Shown: one piece after another, positions 24,101 to 33,600 of the stretch
How positions within the stretch are numbered: position 1 is the stretch's first letter
Layout of the letters: each line of letters begins with the position of its first letter
Source: an uncultured Clostridium sp.
GTDB taxonomy: Bacteria; Bacillota_I; Bacilli_A; RF39; UBA660
Length of the DNA: 57,117 nt
Assembly: GCA_946541575.1 (NCBI GenBank)
Contig: CAMNJQ010000054.1
Coordinates: 1-57,117 of the forward strand
Direction of reading: 5' to 3'
The notes under the pieces: generated by a model
The model's input: only the letters and a program-made list of their open reading frames with translations
The model's database searches: none
What the model was told of the DNA's origin: nothing
Position numbers and translations under genes: made by a program

Positions 24101-26205
24101 AGTTCATAAACTTCAATTAAATCATTTTCTTTAACGTCTTGATAGTTTTCTAATGTTACTCCACATTCCATACCCTTTGCAACTTCTTTCACTTGATCTT
24201 TTTCTCTTTGTAATGACTTAATTTTTGTTGTTGCAAGAACAATACCATCTCTTATAACTCTTGCATTAGCACCATTTCTTATTATTCCAGTTTTAACATA
24301 ACTTCCTGCAATCGTACCTACTTTAGAGAACTTAAATAATTGTCTTACTTCTACTTCTCCAATAACAACTTCTTCGTATTCTGGATCAAGCATTCCTTTC
24401 ATTGCTTTTTCGATATCTTCTATCATTTTATAAATAATGTCATAAAGTTTAATTTCAACATTATATTCTTTTGCTATGTCAATTACAGACGATGTTGGTC
24501 TAACATTAAATCCAATTATAATAGCACGTGATGCATTTGCAAGTACTACATCACTTTCTGTAATTGTACCAACGCCACCTCTTATAACTGTTACTTTTAC
24601 TCCATCAATATCAATTTTTGCAAGGCTTTGTTTAATTGCTTCCAAGCTTCCGTTTACATCTGTTTTAAGTACTACATTTATTTCTTTTATTCCGCTTTTT
24701 ATAGCTCCAAATAAATCATCTAGGGTCATTCCAGATTTATTAGTATCTTTTTGTTTAGCTCTAGATTTTCTTCTATCTGCAATATTTTTAGCTTGCTTTT
24801 CTGTTTCAAAAGCCATAAACTTATCTCCTGCAGATGGTACTTCTGAGATACCAGTAATTTCAACTGGCATTGATGGATATGCTTCAGTTATTTCTATTCC
24901 TTTATCATTTTTTAGTGATCTAATTTTTCCAAAAGAGGTTCCAACTACTATAGGATCACCTAATCTTAAAGTTCCATTTTGTACTAATACTGTTGCTACT
25001 ACACCTGTTTTCTTATCTAGTTTTGATTCAATAACAGTACCTATTGCATATCTTGATGGATTAGCTTTAAGCATTGCCATATCGCTTACTAATAAAATAT
25101 TTTCTAATAATTTATCTATTCCTTCACCTGTTTTACACGAAATATTATTGAATATTGTGTCTCCACCCCATTCTTCAGGGCTTAGTCCATATTCAGCAAG
25201 TTCTGTCATTACTTTTTCAATATTTGCTTCAGGTTTATCTATTTTATTTATTGCAACAACAATTGGTACTTTTGCTGCTTTAGCGTGATCAATAGCTTCT
25301 TTAGTTTGAGGTTTTACTCCATCATCTGCTGCAACTATTATTATTACAACATCTGTTACACTTGCTCCACGTGCTCTCATCTCAGTGAAGGCTTCATGTC
25401 CTGGAGTATCAATAAATGTTATTTTTCTTCCATTATAGTCAACTTGATATGCACCAATTGCCTGAGTAATTCCTCCTGCTTCTCCAGATACTACATCTGT
25501 TTGTCTTATCTTATCAAGAAGAGAAGTTTTACCATGGTCAACATGTCCCATTACAGTTACAATTGGAGGTCTATCAACAAGATTTTCTTCACTATCATTA
25601 ATTTCATATTTTTCGAAATTACTGATATCTTTTGATTCAGCAGCTTTTAGTTCTTTTCCATAATCTATTGCAACTAATTCTGCAATTTCAAAAGTTAAAG
25701 GATAATTTATATTAGCCATTACTCCTAACTTCATTAATTTTTTTAATATATCAGTAGTACTTACTCCAAGAACATTAGCAAAGTCTGTAACTGTCATATT
25801 ATCTTTATACAAAACAACATTATCTTCTTGTTGTTCTTCATTAGTCATTAGTTTCTCTCTATGCTTATAAAGTTCTTTTCTTTCTTTTTGAAATTTTACT
25901 TTTACACTTTCAGCACGTTCTTGTTTACTTTTTAATTTCTGTTTATTAGTAGTACTATCGATGTCTATTTTTGCATCACTAATTATTTTTTCTACTCTTT
26001 CGTCAAGTACTTCATCTTCTATCATTTCATTAGCTAATTCTTCATCTTCAGCGATATTTGCAGTTTCTCCGTCAAGTAAAACAATACTATCTTCATTTAG
26101 CATTGTGTTTTCATTATCATACTTAATACTTAATCTATCACAAAGCTTAAATATTTCTTCTACTGATAAATTGACATCTTCTGCATATTCTAAGATACTC
26201 ATCAT
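24082..26205 (-). CDS. infB: Translation initiation factor IF-2
   Basis: IF-2 brings initiator tRNA to the 30S subunit and promotes subunit joining. The ATG at 26205 after AGGTGG is preferred over a GTG inside that site. The N-terminus ([20 protein letters not shown]) and an IF2-N region ([21 protein letters not shown]) precede the G domain: [31 protein letters not shown]. Domains II-IV follow to residue 707. The long linker of larger IF-2 proteins is absent, as in compact genomes. It ends the rimP-nusA-rnpM-comEB-infB operon. Confidence 0.98.
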   Translation of the reverse strand: MMSILEYAEDVNLSVEEIFKLCDRLSIKYDNENTMLNEDSIVLLDGETANIAEDEELANEMIEDEVLDERVEKIISDAKIDIDSTTNKQKLKSKQERAESVKVKFQKERKELYKHREKLMTNEEQQEDNVVLYKDNMTVTDFANVLGVSTTDILKKLMKLGVMANINYPLTFEIAELVAIDYGKELKAAESKDISNFEKYEINDSEENLVDRPPIVTVMGHVDHGKTSLLDKIRQTDVVSGEAGGITQAIGAYQVDYNGRKITFIDTPGHEAFTEMRARGASVTDVVIIIVAADDGVKPQTKEAIDHAKAAKVPIVVAINKIDKPEANIEKVMTELAEYGLSPEEWGGDTIFNNISCKTGEGIDKLLENILLVSDMAMLKANPSRYAIGTVIESKLDKKTGVVATVLVQNGTLRLGDPIVVGTSFGKIRSLKNDKGIEITEAYPSMPVEITGISEVPSAGDKFMAFETEKQAKNIADRRKSRAKQKDTNKSGMTLDDLFGAIKSGIKEINVVLKTDVNGSLEAIKQSLAKIDIDGVKVTVIRGGVGTITESDVVLANASRAIIIGFNVRPTSSVIDIAKEYNVEIKLYDIIYKMIEDIEKAMKGMLDPEYEEVVIGEVEVRQLFKFSKVGTIAGSYVKTGIIRNGANARVIRDGIVLATTKIKSLQREKDQVKEVAKGMECGVTLENYQDVKENDLIEVYELKEIRR

Positions 26206-26234
26206 GAGAACCACCTACACTTTCTTATATTTTA

Positions 26235-26702
26235 TCATTTTTTGTATTTTACTACTTCTATTCCACTTTCTTCTAGCATTTCTTTAGCAAGAGGATCGCT
26301 ATAATCCCCATCATATACTATTCTTTTTATTTCTGCATTAATAAGCATTCTTGCACAAATTGAACACGGGTAAGTATTAGTATAGATTGTTCCATCTTTA
26401 ATACTTACTCCTTTTATTGCTGCACTTATTATCGCATTTTGTTCTGCATGCACTGCTCTACATATTTCTTGCCTAGTTCCTGATTCTATTTGTTTTAATT
26501 TTCTTAAGCAGCCTCCTGCATCTATGCAGTGGTGAAGTCCTTTTGGAGCTCCATTATAACCAGTTGATATTATTTGATTATCTCTAGTTATTACTGCACC
26601 TACTTTACGGCTTTCACAATTACTTCTTGTAGAAACAAGTTTAGCAATTTCAATAAAATATTCATCCCAACTAGGTCTTACACATTTAGTTTTATCTTTC
26701 AT
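26235..26702 (-). CDS. Deoxycytidylate deaminase (ComEB/DCTD-like)
   Basis: This zinc enzyme converts dCMP to dUMP, feeding thymidylate synthesis. The 155 residues show the deaminase zinc site HAEQNAII and PCSICARMLIN, plus the dCMP deaminase motif CRKVGAVITRDNQIISTGYNG near the N-terminus (RSNCESRKVGAVIT). It is placed between rnpM and infB, where the L7Ae-like ylxQ gene sits in Bacillus. The ribosome site is GGAGTAACT-ATG. With thymidine kinase at 34249 it suggests both salvage and deaminase routes to dTMP. Confidence 0.93.
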   Translation of the reverse strand: MKDKTKCVRPSWDEYFIEIAKLVSTRSNCESRKVGAVITRDNQIISTGYNGAPKGLHHCIDAGGCLRKLKQIESGTRQEICRAVHAEQNAIISAAIKGVSIKDGTIYTNTYPCSICARMLINAEIKRIVYDGDYSDPLAKEMLEESGIEVVKYKK

Positions 26703-26710
26703 AGTTACTC

Positions 26711-26971
26711 CTATTCCAATATCTTTAACATTTCTTCATAAACTTCATCATTTATAGATACTTCTAGGTGCTTTTCTAGCATCTTATTAGTTCTAAGTTT
26801 ATTAATAAGATCTTTGTCCTTTTTAATATATGCACCATGTCCATTAAGTTTTCCAGTTAAATCAATTTTTACTATTCCTTCTGGAGTTCTAACTATTCTT
26901 AACAATTCTTTTTTAGGAAGCTTTTCATGAGTTATTACACACGTTCTTAGTGGTATTTTTTTCTCTTTCAA
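26711..26971 (-). CDS. rnpM: RNase P modulator RnpM (YlxR)
   Basis: The YlxR fold protein binds RNA; in Bacillus it was reported to modulate RNase P. The likely start is a TTG at 26971 (LKEKKIPLRTC), since AAGGA sits 10 bp upstream; the GTG at 26980 directly abuts the site. The 86 residues carry IPLRTCVITHEKLPKKELLRIVR and GHGAYIKKD, close to the conserved GRGAY. It lies between nusA and the dCMP deaminase gene, the standard nusA-ylxR order. Confidence 0.9.
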   Translation of the reverse strand: MKEKKIPLRTCVITHEKLPKKELLRIVRTPEGIVKIDLTGKLNGHGAYIKKDKDLINKLRTNKMLEKHLEVSINDEVYEEMLKILE

Positions 26972-26986
26972 AGTTATCACATCCTT

Positions 26987-28108
26987 TTAGTTTTTAAAAT
27001 TAATTCCCATCTCTCTTGCTTGTTCATTATTCTTTATATCTATTTTATAGTGAGTTAACTTACTAGCAAGTCTTGCGTTTTGTCCTTTTTTACCAATTGC
27101 TAATGAGAAATTATCATCATCAACGACTACAATTGCTTCTTGTTTCTTTGGATCAGTTATTATTACATGTAGGTTTTTAGCAGGTGATAATGCATTTGCT
27201 ATAAATACTGCTGGATCTTTATCATATTTTACTATATCTACTTTTTCTCCGTTTAATTCACTTATAATTCTTGAAATTCTGCTTCTTCTTTCACCAATAC
27301 ATGCTCCAATTGGATCTACATTAGGATTTTCTGAATAAACTGCTATTTTACTTCTACTTCCTGCATCTCTTGCTACACTATAAACAAGAACTGTTCCATC
27401 AGATAACTCTGGTATTTCAAGCTCAAATAATCTTTTTAAGAATCCATAGTGGCATCTAGATAATAAAATAAATAATCCTTTTCCACTATTATCAACTTTA
27501 CTTACGTAAACTTTTATTTGTTTACCCATTTCTATTTTTTCACCTGGAATGCATTCTTTCTTAGGAAGTATTCCATTACTTCTTCCAAGATTAATAAAAT
27601 AGTTATCTACGTCTTCAAGATCTACAGTACCAACTAATAATTCATCTTGTTTATCTCCATATTCATTTACAAGTGAATTCCTTTCTGCTTCTCTCATTTT
27701 TTGGACAAGTACTTGTTTTGCAGTTGATGCTGCTACTCTTCCAAAATCTTTTGGCGTAACTTCTGTATCAATTGTATCTCCAATGTTCAAAACTTTATTT
27801 TGTTTACGTGCATCAGTAAGTGTTATATGATAATTTGAGTTAAATTCTTCTGCATTTTCGTCATTATCATCTAAACTATTCAAATATTCATCTGTTGCCA
27901 TTTCATCTGGTACAACTGTTTTATACGAATATACTTTGATATCTCCTGTATTTCTATCAATTATTATTTTTGAATTAGTTAGAGAATTAAAATTCTTTTT
28001 ATATGCTGTTGCTAATGCAAGTTCCATAGATTCAAATACAACATCTCTATCTATTCCTTTTTCTTTAACAATAGCATCTACTGCTTTTATAAACTCTTTT
28101 CCATTCAT
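26987..28108 (-). CDS. nusA: Transcription termination/antitermination factor NusA
   Basis: NusA binds RNA polymerase and modulates pausing and termination. The ATG at 28108 (MNGKEFIKAVDAIVKEKG) is chosen with GGAG nine bases before it; earlier in-frame ATGs lie in or before that site. The 373 residues comprise the N-terminal domain, an S1 domain (LLVGTVDLEDVDNYFINLG), KH1 (GACIGERRSRISRIISEL) and KH2 (AIGKKGQNARLASKLT). No acidic C-terminal repeats are present, as in Bacillus. It starts one base after the rimP stop codon. Confidence 0.98.
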   Translation of the reverse strand: MNGKEFIKAVDAIVKEKGIDRDVVFESMELALATAYKKNFNSLTNSKIIIDRNTGDIKVYSYKTVVPDEMATDEYLNSLDDNDENAEEFNSNYHITLTDARKQNKVLNIGDTIDTEVTPKDFGRVAASTAKQVLVQKMREAERNSLVNEYGDKQDELLVGTVDLEDVDNYFINLGRSNGILPKKECIPGEKIEMGKQIKVYVSKVDNSGKGLFILLSRCHYGFLKRLFELEIPELSDGTVLVYSVARDAGSRSKIAVYSENPNVDPIGACIGERRSRISRIISELNGEKVDIVKYDKDPAVFIANALSPAKNLHVIITDPKKQEAIVVVDDDNFSLAIGKKGQNARLASKLTHYKIDIKNNEQAREMGINFKN

Positions 28109-28109
28109 T

Positions 28110-28358
28110 TTACTCATCTCCTTTTGGTTTAGCATACACATCTAATATGTACTCTCCATCTATTAAATTCATTTTTTCTATAACTGGATCAATAATCTTA
28201 GTAGCTTTAACAACTCTTTCTATATCTATAATATCTTCTGCATCAATAACTACTCTTAAGTAGGTATCTTTTCCTTCTTTTTCTTCATAAACATCATAAA
28301 TATTCACTTTTAGTTCGTCAAGGCTATCTCCAAGCTCTTTTATTAAGTCTTCTTTCAT
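28110..28358 (-). CDS. rimP: Short RimP-like ribosome maturation protein
   Basis: RimP assists 30S assembly. This protein has only 82 residues against about 150 in the family. It covers the N-terminal alpha/beta domain (YLRVVIDAEDIIDIERVVKATKIIDPVIEKM, close to the RimP motif with VxIDxxxGxxxxDC) and ends right after EYILDVYAKPKGDE. The C-terminal SH3-like domain is missing. The gene position directly before nusA supports the call. The frame continues smoothly into the stop one base before nusA, and I saw no downstream remnant, so this looks like a natural short form. Confidence 0.75.
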   Translation of the reverse strand: MKEDLIKELGDSLDELKVNIYDVYEEKEGKDTYLRVVIDAEDIIDIERVVKATKIIDPVIEKMNLIDGEYILDVYAKPKGDE

Positions 28359-28382
28359 AACTCACCTCTAATTAATTCAAAA

Positions 28383-28403
28383 GGTGGAAGTCATGCTTCC
28401 ACC
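28383..28403 (-). promoter_or_regulatory. Leader hairpin (possible attenuator) of the rimP-nusA operon
   Basis: On the minus strand GGTGGAAG and CTTCCACC form a GC-rich 8-bp stem with loop CATGA, followed by TTTTGAATT. It lies between the promoter at 28418-28446 and the rimP ATG, so it is in the 5' leader. It may be an attenuator or the terminator of the upstream unit. Confidence 0.65.
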
Positions 28404-28417
28404 CAGTTGCTAAAAGT

Positions 28418-28446
28418 ATTATAGTATATAAAATTAATATTTTCAA
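28418..28446 (-). promoter_or_regulatory. Promoter of the rimP-nusA-rnpM-comEB-infB operon
   Basis: On the minus strand TTGAAA, 17 bp, TATAAT. The predicted transcript begins near 28411 and enters the hairpin within about ten bases. Confidence 0.7.
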
Positions 28447-28453
28447 GAAATTT

Positions 28454-28753
28454 TTATTTTTTCTTATGTATAAAATAATTTGTTATATATACCAAGAAAC
28501 AAGCATATATAAATACATATGCCCATAGTAATATATCAAGTAAAATTCCATCAGTGTATTTGTCTAGAATTGTTGGAACATTATCTGGAAATATATTTCC
28601 TAATTCTTTAAGCGGAACTTTTACTCTTAAAAAATACATTATTCTTAAAAATATATCTATTATCGCCAATGCATATACAAAACTTGAAAATTTTCTAAAT
28701 AAGAAAATAACTAATAATAATATTAAAACAACCACTACTAAATCGATATACAT
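28454..28753 (-). CDS. Small membrane protein, 99 aa
   Basis: I do not recognise a family. The protein has about three hydrophobic segments: residues 3-18, about 24-42 (FVYALAIIDIFLRIMYFLRV) and about 70-93 (ILLDILLWAYVFIYACFLVYITNYF). It ends in a positively charged tail. The ribosome site is GTAGGAGTTGATGAT-ATG. It is 31 bp downstream of the metallo-beta-lactamase-fold gene and probably cotranscribed with it. Function unknown. Confidence 0.7.
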   Translation of the reverse strand: MYIDLVVVVLILLLVIFLFRKFSSFVYALAIIDIFLRIMYFLRVKVPLKELGNIFPDNVPTILDKYTDGILLDILLWAYVFIYACFLVYITNYFIHKKK

Positions 28754-28784
28754 ATCATCAACTCCTACTACTTATTTATTTAAT

Positions 28785-29309
28785 TTATATATTGAAATAA
28801 TAATTATTTAATTTTTCATGCCCAAGTTTGGTAAACTCCCCATGGCCAGGGTATATTGTAATATCATCTGGGTATTTTTTTATTTTCTCAATAGATTTCA
28901 TCATTTCTTTCATGTTTCCACCTTCTAAGTCACATCTACCTATGTTTCCTTCAAAGATAAAATCCCCTGAAAATAATTTCTTTTCTTGATAGAAATAAAA
29001 TGAAATTGAATCAGGTGTATGTCCAGGATTAAAAATTACATTAAAAGAAAATGGCCCTATTTTATAGTTGTCTTCTTCTGTTGTTAATTTTTCATAAACG
29101 GGGCACTTATATTTTTTAACACATTCTTCTAAAGCACCGATATGGTCAAAATGTCTATGGGTTATCAATATTCCCATAACTTCTCCAGAATTATCTATAT
29201 ACGAATCAATTTTATTAAATTCACTTCCAGGATCTATTACAAGATATTTATTATTTTCACTTAATATATAACAGTTCTCTCTTAACTCTCCATTTTGTAC
29301 TATTTTCAT
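28785..29309 (-). CDS. Metallo-beta-lactamase-fold hydrolase (glyoxalase II/YqgX-like)
   Basis: The 174-residue protein has the metal-binding motif THRHFDHIG, a THxHxDH variant with Arg in the x position, followed by NPGHTPDSISF, LFSGDFIFEGNIGRCDLEGG and IYPGHGE. These match the YqgX/YcbL subgroup of glyoxalase II-like thioesterases. The ATG at 29309 (MKIVQNGELRENCYIL) has GGGAG nine bases upstream; 29315 is an alternative start. A promoter and an adjacent 14-bp palindrome lie upstream. The exact thioester substrate is not known. Confidence 0.85.
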   Translation of the reverse strand: MKIVQNGELRENCYILSENNKYLVIDPGSEFNKIDSYIDNSGEVMGILITHRHFDHIGALEECVKKYKCPVYEKLTTEEDNYKIGPFSFNVIFNPGHTPDSISFYFYQEKKLFSGDFIFEGNIGRCDLEGGNMKEMMKSIEKIKKYPDDITIYPGHGEFTKLGHEKLNNYYFNI

Positions 29310-29335
29310 TTCCATAATCTCCCTCAACTATAGAA

Positions 29336-29364
29336 ATTATAATACAGTTAACATAATTATACAA
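29336..29364 (-). promoter_or_regulatory. Promoter of the MBL-fold hydrolase gene
   Basis: On the minus strand TTGTAT, 17 bp, TATAAT. A palindrome at 29373-29386 lies just upstream of the -35. Confidence 0.6.
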
Positions 29365-29372
29365 TCGGTAAA

Positions 29373-29386
29373 GTGTAAATTTACAC
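29373..29386. promoter_or_regulatory. 14-bp palindrome, candidate regulator site
   Basis: GTGTAAATTTACAC is a perfect palindrome 9 bp upstream of the -35 of the MBL-fold gene. The position suits an activator. No regulator is identified. Confidence 0.4.
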
Positions 29387-29413
29387 AATAATTATTAAAT
29401 TTGACGTAAATAA

Positions 29414-29433
29414 AGATACTCTTTCGAGTATCT
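29414..29433 (-). terminator. Terminator of the lipoprotein gene
   Basis: AGATACTC and GAGTATCT form an 8-bp stem; on the minus strand the loop is GAAA and TTATTTA follows. Confidence 0.85.
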
Positions 29434-29438
29434 AAAAA

Positions 29439-29882
29439 TTATTTACAGCTCCATTTTTCTTCTTCATCAGATTCAATTTGTTTAATGAAGTCTTCTTTAG
29501 TCATTCCAATGATATTAGCTGAATCATCATCTGAACTCATTTTTTCAAATTCAGCAAAATTATCAATTATTATTTTATTACCCTCTTTTTTAATATCAAT
29601 TTTTGGAACTTCTTCTTCTCCACCATAAGATTTAGCCATATCTAAAATACCTTGGTACATTGAATAGAATTGTTCAGCATCGTCAGCATTTTCAAATGTC
29701 ATAGAAGCTGAAACGTCTTTTACTTTATTGTCTCCATCAAGACTAGCAACTATTTCTGAGCTAAACTTATGTCCTGATTCTTCAAATTCTGATGAACAAG
29801 TAACTTTGTTCCCTGATCCACACCCAGTAAGTAACAATAATCCGCACATACCTGTTATGGCACCTAAATACATTTTTTTCAT
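29439..29882 (-). CDS. Small lipoprotein, 147 aa
   Basis: The start at 29882 (MKKMYLGAITGMCG) follows GGAGGTAAAA. A signal peptide ends in the lipobox LLTGC, giving a lipid-modified Cys about residue 21 and a surface-exposed mature protein. The mature part is acidic and contains NADDAEQFYSMYQGILDMA and a C-terminal WSCK; it resembles generic DUF1307-type or YehR-like lipoproteins only loosely. It is monocistronic between a perfect promoter and a terminator. Function unknown. Confidence 0.8.
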   Translation of the reverse strand: MKKMYLGAITGMCGLLLLTGCGSGNKVTCSSEFEESGHKFSSEIVASLDGDNKVKDVSASMTFENADDAEQFYSMYQGILDMAKSYGGEEEVPKIDIKKEGNKIIIDNFAEFEKMSSDDDSANIIGMTKEDFIKQIESDEEEKWSCK

Positions 29883-29906
29883 TTTTACCTCCATATCTTT
29901 AATTTA

Positions 29907-29935
29907 ATTATATATTATCATATAATAAATGTCAA
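29907..29935 (-). promoter_or_regulatory. Perfect consensus promoter of the lipoprotein gene
   Basis: On the minus strand TTGACA, 17 bp, TATAAT, located 25 bp before the ATG and just after the queH stop. Confidence 0.85.
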
Positions 29936-29938
29936 AGA

Positions 29939-30553
29939 TTAATCACTTATTTTATTATTTATAGAATATTTACAACCACAATAGTCTTGTCTATATAGAT
30001 TATATTCATGAGATAGTTCAATACTTCTTTTGTAACCATTTTTCTTTTTAAAATCAGAATATAAATATTTAACATTATATAATTCCTCGAGTTCGTGCCC
30101 TATTTCATTTAATACTTTAGAATTTTTGTACGGACTTATTGTAAGGGTTGTTGTAAAATAATCAAAATTGTTTTCTTTTGCATACTTTGCCGTTTCTTCA
30201 AGTCTAAGTCGGTAGCATTTAAAACATCTTGCACCACCTTCTTTTTCCTCTTCTAATCCTTTAATTATTTCTTCATATTTTTGATTATCATATTCTCCTT
30301 TAATAACATTTATATTTTGATTAAAAGGATATTCTTTAACAAAGCGTTGCTCTTCTTTAAGTCTTTTATTATATTCATCAATCGATGAGATATTTGGATT
30401 ATAGTATAAAACTGTTATTTCAAAATAATTTGTTAAATACTCTAAAACATAGCTTGAACAAGGAGCACAGCAAACATGAAGTAAAAGTTTAGGCTTCTCT
30501 TTTTTTTCAATTAACTCTTTTAAAGTGTTATCTAACACAACTTGATAGTTCAT
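29939..30553 (-). CDS. queH: Epoxyqueuosine reductase QueH
   Basis: QueH (DUF208) reduces epoxyqueuosine to queuosine in tRNA, replacing QueG in many bacteria. The 204-residue protein has the N-terminal HVCCAPCSSYVL cysteine pair, NPNISSIDEYNKRL, GGARCFKCYRLRLEETA and DYCGCKYS. These cysteines bind an iron-sulfur cluster and metal in the family. The start at 30553 follows GGTGATTTT; a longer frame lacks a site. It completes the pathway with QueA at 5938. Confidence 0.95.
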   Translation of the reverse strand: MNYQVVLDNTLKELIEKKEKPKLLLHVCCAPCSSYVLEYLTNYFEITVLYYNPNISSIDEYNKRLKEEQRFVKEYPFNQNINVIKGEYDNQKYEEIIKGLEEEKEGGARCFKCYRLRLEETAKYAKENNFDYFTTTLTISPYKNSKVLNEIGHELEELYNVKYLYSDFKKKNGYKRSIELSHEYNLYRQDYCGCKYSINNKISD

Positions 30554-30611
30554 AAAATCACCAAAGTTATTGTACAAATTATATTTTTATTTGTCAAAGT
30601 ATAATATTAAA

Positions 30612-30647
30612 AGAAAAAAAGAATCTAGATATTTTTCTAAATTCTTT
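30612..30647 (-). terminator. Terminator of the SecA-like gene
   Basis: A 12-bp stem (minus strand AAAGAATTTAGA/TCTAGATTCTTT, one G-U) with a 6-nt loop, followed by a T-run, lies just after the stop at 30655. Confidence 0.88.
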
Positions 30648-30654
30648 ATGTTAT

Positions 30655-33600
30655 TTAATCTTTTTTTATAAAATTTAACTTTAGTGCTCTATTATTTTCT
30701 TGAGTTCCTATATTATTATAGTTTTGGGATAATACAGCACTTTTTATTTCTTTTCCATCTGATAAAGTATCCATAAGTTTTAATGGTTTAACTTTGATAT
30801 TTGAATAATTATTTAATGGATTATTATTTGTATTAGTTGGAGTTTCTATTTCTTTATTTTCTTGTTTATTTTTATTTTGAAGCTTTTCTTTTATTTTTTT
30901 AAATTTGTCTAACAAGCTTAAATTATTATTTGTTGTTTGATTTAATTTATTATTTTTTACTACATTTGATCTAAATGGAATCATATCATGTAATTCTCTT
31001 TTTTTCATTTCTAATTCTTTGAACTCACCTTTTGAAAGTGAAATTCCAATTGATTGCTGGCATCCTGCTTTGTAAGAGTCTATAACTAATTTTTCTTTTA
31101 TTTCATCAATTTTTTCTTTTGAAAGTTCATTATTTTCAGCTACTAATAACGTTTTTGGCTTATTGATAAAATATATATGTTCTAAACATAAAGGTACCAT
31201 TAAAACTAAATAATCGTTTTGTGATAATAAAGCATCTTTAGCGTTTACATTCATTTTATTTTTTCTTTCTTTTGCTGTATTTATTATGGAATCTTTAAGT
31301 GTCGTTAAGCTCATTCTACTATTTGAAACTAACCTAGAGTCAAATGTTACTCCTAAGTTTTGTTTACTTTCTAAGTTAATTGCTTCAACATCTACTTTTA
31401 AATTTATATCATTAACTGATTTTGATAAATCATTTTTATCTAATTCTCTTTTCATAATATTAGAAGAAACTATTTCATCACTTACTTTTTCAATCATATT
31501 ATTATACATTTCATCCATATTAACACTATCATCTAATATGGTTCTTCTTTCATCACGATAATATTTAATTATCTTATTTGAAGGGCTATTAATTCTTTGT
31601 GATGATTCTACTATCTTCTTTTCAATTTCTTCATTTTTTTGTTGAACTTCTTCAATTTTAGATTTTAATGAAGATGAATCCGTTTCATTAATTGATAATA
31701 GTCCAATTGCTTTTAAATCATCTGTACAAGCATATCGTTCAATTACTCCAAACATATTACTATCATCGATAATTCCATCTACTCTTTTTTCCATTCTATT
31801 AGTTTTAAGTGGTCCGCTTAATATAACTTTTAATCCTACAGTTTCAAGCTTGTTATGATTTTCTTTTTCAATTTCTTCACTCCATAGATTTATTTTTTGA
31901 GAATTCATCAATGCTTTTTCTACTTTTTCTTTTAATTCTTCTCTTTCAAATTGTGAATAATTCAATAATGTATTTTCTTTCTTTTCAAGACTTTTTATAT
32001 GCCTATCAGTTGCAATATCTATTATTGTATCTCTATTACCGCCCAATTTGATATCAGAGCTATCAAATGAGATATCAGAAGAAAGGGTTACCATTCCAGG
32101 AGAGCCTGATTTTGCAATTGCTAGTGCTTTATCTTCGTCTGACATATCTACTAGCAAAATATTATGCTTAACGTTATTTACTTTTAGTTTCTCATCCAAA
32201 AGATTTATTTCATCATCATTTGATACTACAACAAGAACTGGTTGTTTTGTTTCACTATTAATTGAGTCATTAATTGATTTTATTATTAATTCTACTTTCT
32301 CATCTTTATTTGAAGTAAAATTGATTTTTCCATTAACCAACATATTAGGTTCTTTATCTAAAGTCTTACGTTCACTAAAATAACCATAATATGATTGTTT
32401 AGGTATTTCTATCGTCTTTTTATTATATACTTCATCGAAAACTTTTTTTAGTGATGTTGTAGTTATCCCTGAATATAATTTATATCTATCATAAAAATCT
32501 TTTTGAGTTATTGTTGTTAAATAATTATCTTCTTCTATTTCATTTTCTATAGTATATCCTTCATCTTTTTTGGTTATTAAATTATTTGTAATGGTATTGT
32601 TAAGTATTTGATATAGAGAAGACATTTTAATAGGATCCATTTTCAAATATTCATAATAATCATTTATAAAATCATTATAATTATTATCATTTAATACTTT
32701 GTTAGCACCCATCATAGTTAGTGATATTCTTCCATTAGGAAGTACATTATAATCACTATTTAAAAGATAATTCTTATCATTTTTTATTTGTTCTTGATAT
32801 TTAATTGTTAAAGAATTAATCTCTATTGTAAAATAACAATATTTCAAAAAATCTTCATAGCATTTATCTGAAACAACAAAGTCTTTTAATTCTTCACTAT
32901 AAATTATACTATTGTTTTTTCTTAAATAATCTGAATTATATTTATCATCGTCAACAATTGCATTGAACAATTCTATACCAGTATTAAAGCCATATTTTTC
33001 ATCTTCAACTTTTAATATTTTTTGGAAAGATAAGAATTTTTTAGCAGCTTCATAATATTTTTCATTATTTGCCATTATTTTTCTCTTTCCAAATTCATTA
33101 GAGATTAATCTTGCTTCTTCATATGATAAGTTATCTTGATTAATTTTATATTCTGTTATTTTTGGTGAAACATCCTGAAATAAAATCATTTGTTCTGCAC
33201 ATAACGTTTTTAAACTCATATTAGGAGTGTATTTCATTATTTTAGTGTCAATTTTATATGGAGATTGCGCATTATCTATTAATACTTCATCAATTCCATC
33301 AATTATTGCAAATTCAGGAATACTATTTTTTTGTACAATATCTTCTTTATTTGTTGCTAAGCTATCACTTAAATAATCAGTTGCAAATGCATTACTTGAC
33401 CCATACGTAATATCACACTCATATGATTTTTGTTTACTTTTTTTTAGCTTCCCTTCTAGTTCATTTCTCTCTGCATACCCTATTGAATCCACATTTTTTT
33501 CTTCTATTTCAGCAAATTTTGTAATGTCATCATATAAATATCCACTACTAAGACCTAGTCCATTATAAACTGGAAGAGTTTCCTGATAGTCACGTCTTGA

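Noticed and set aside
24476-25288. 270-aa open frame on the plus strand
   Set aside because: It lies fully antisense to infB, has a hydrophobic low-complexity composition typical of a reversed AT-rich gene, and has no ribosome site.
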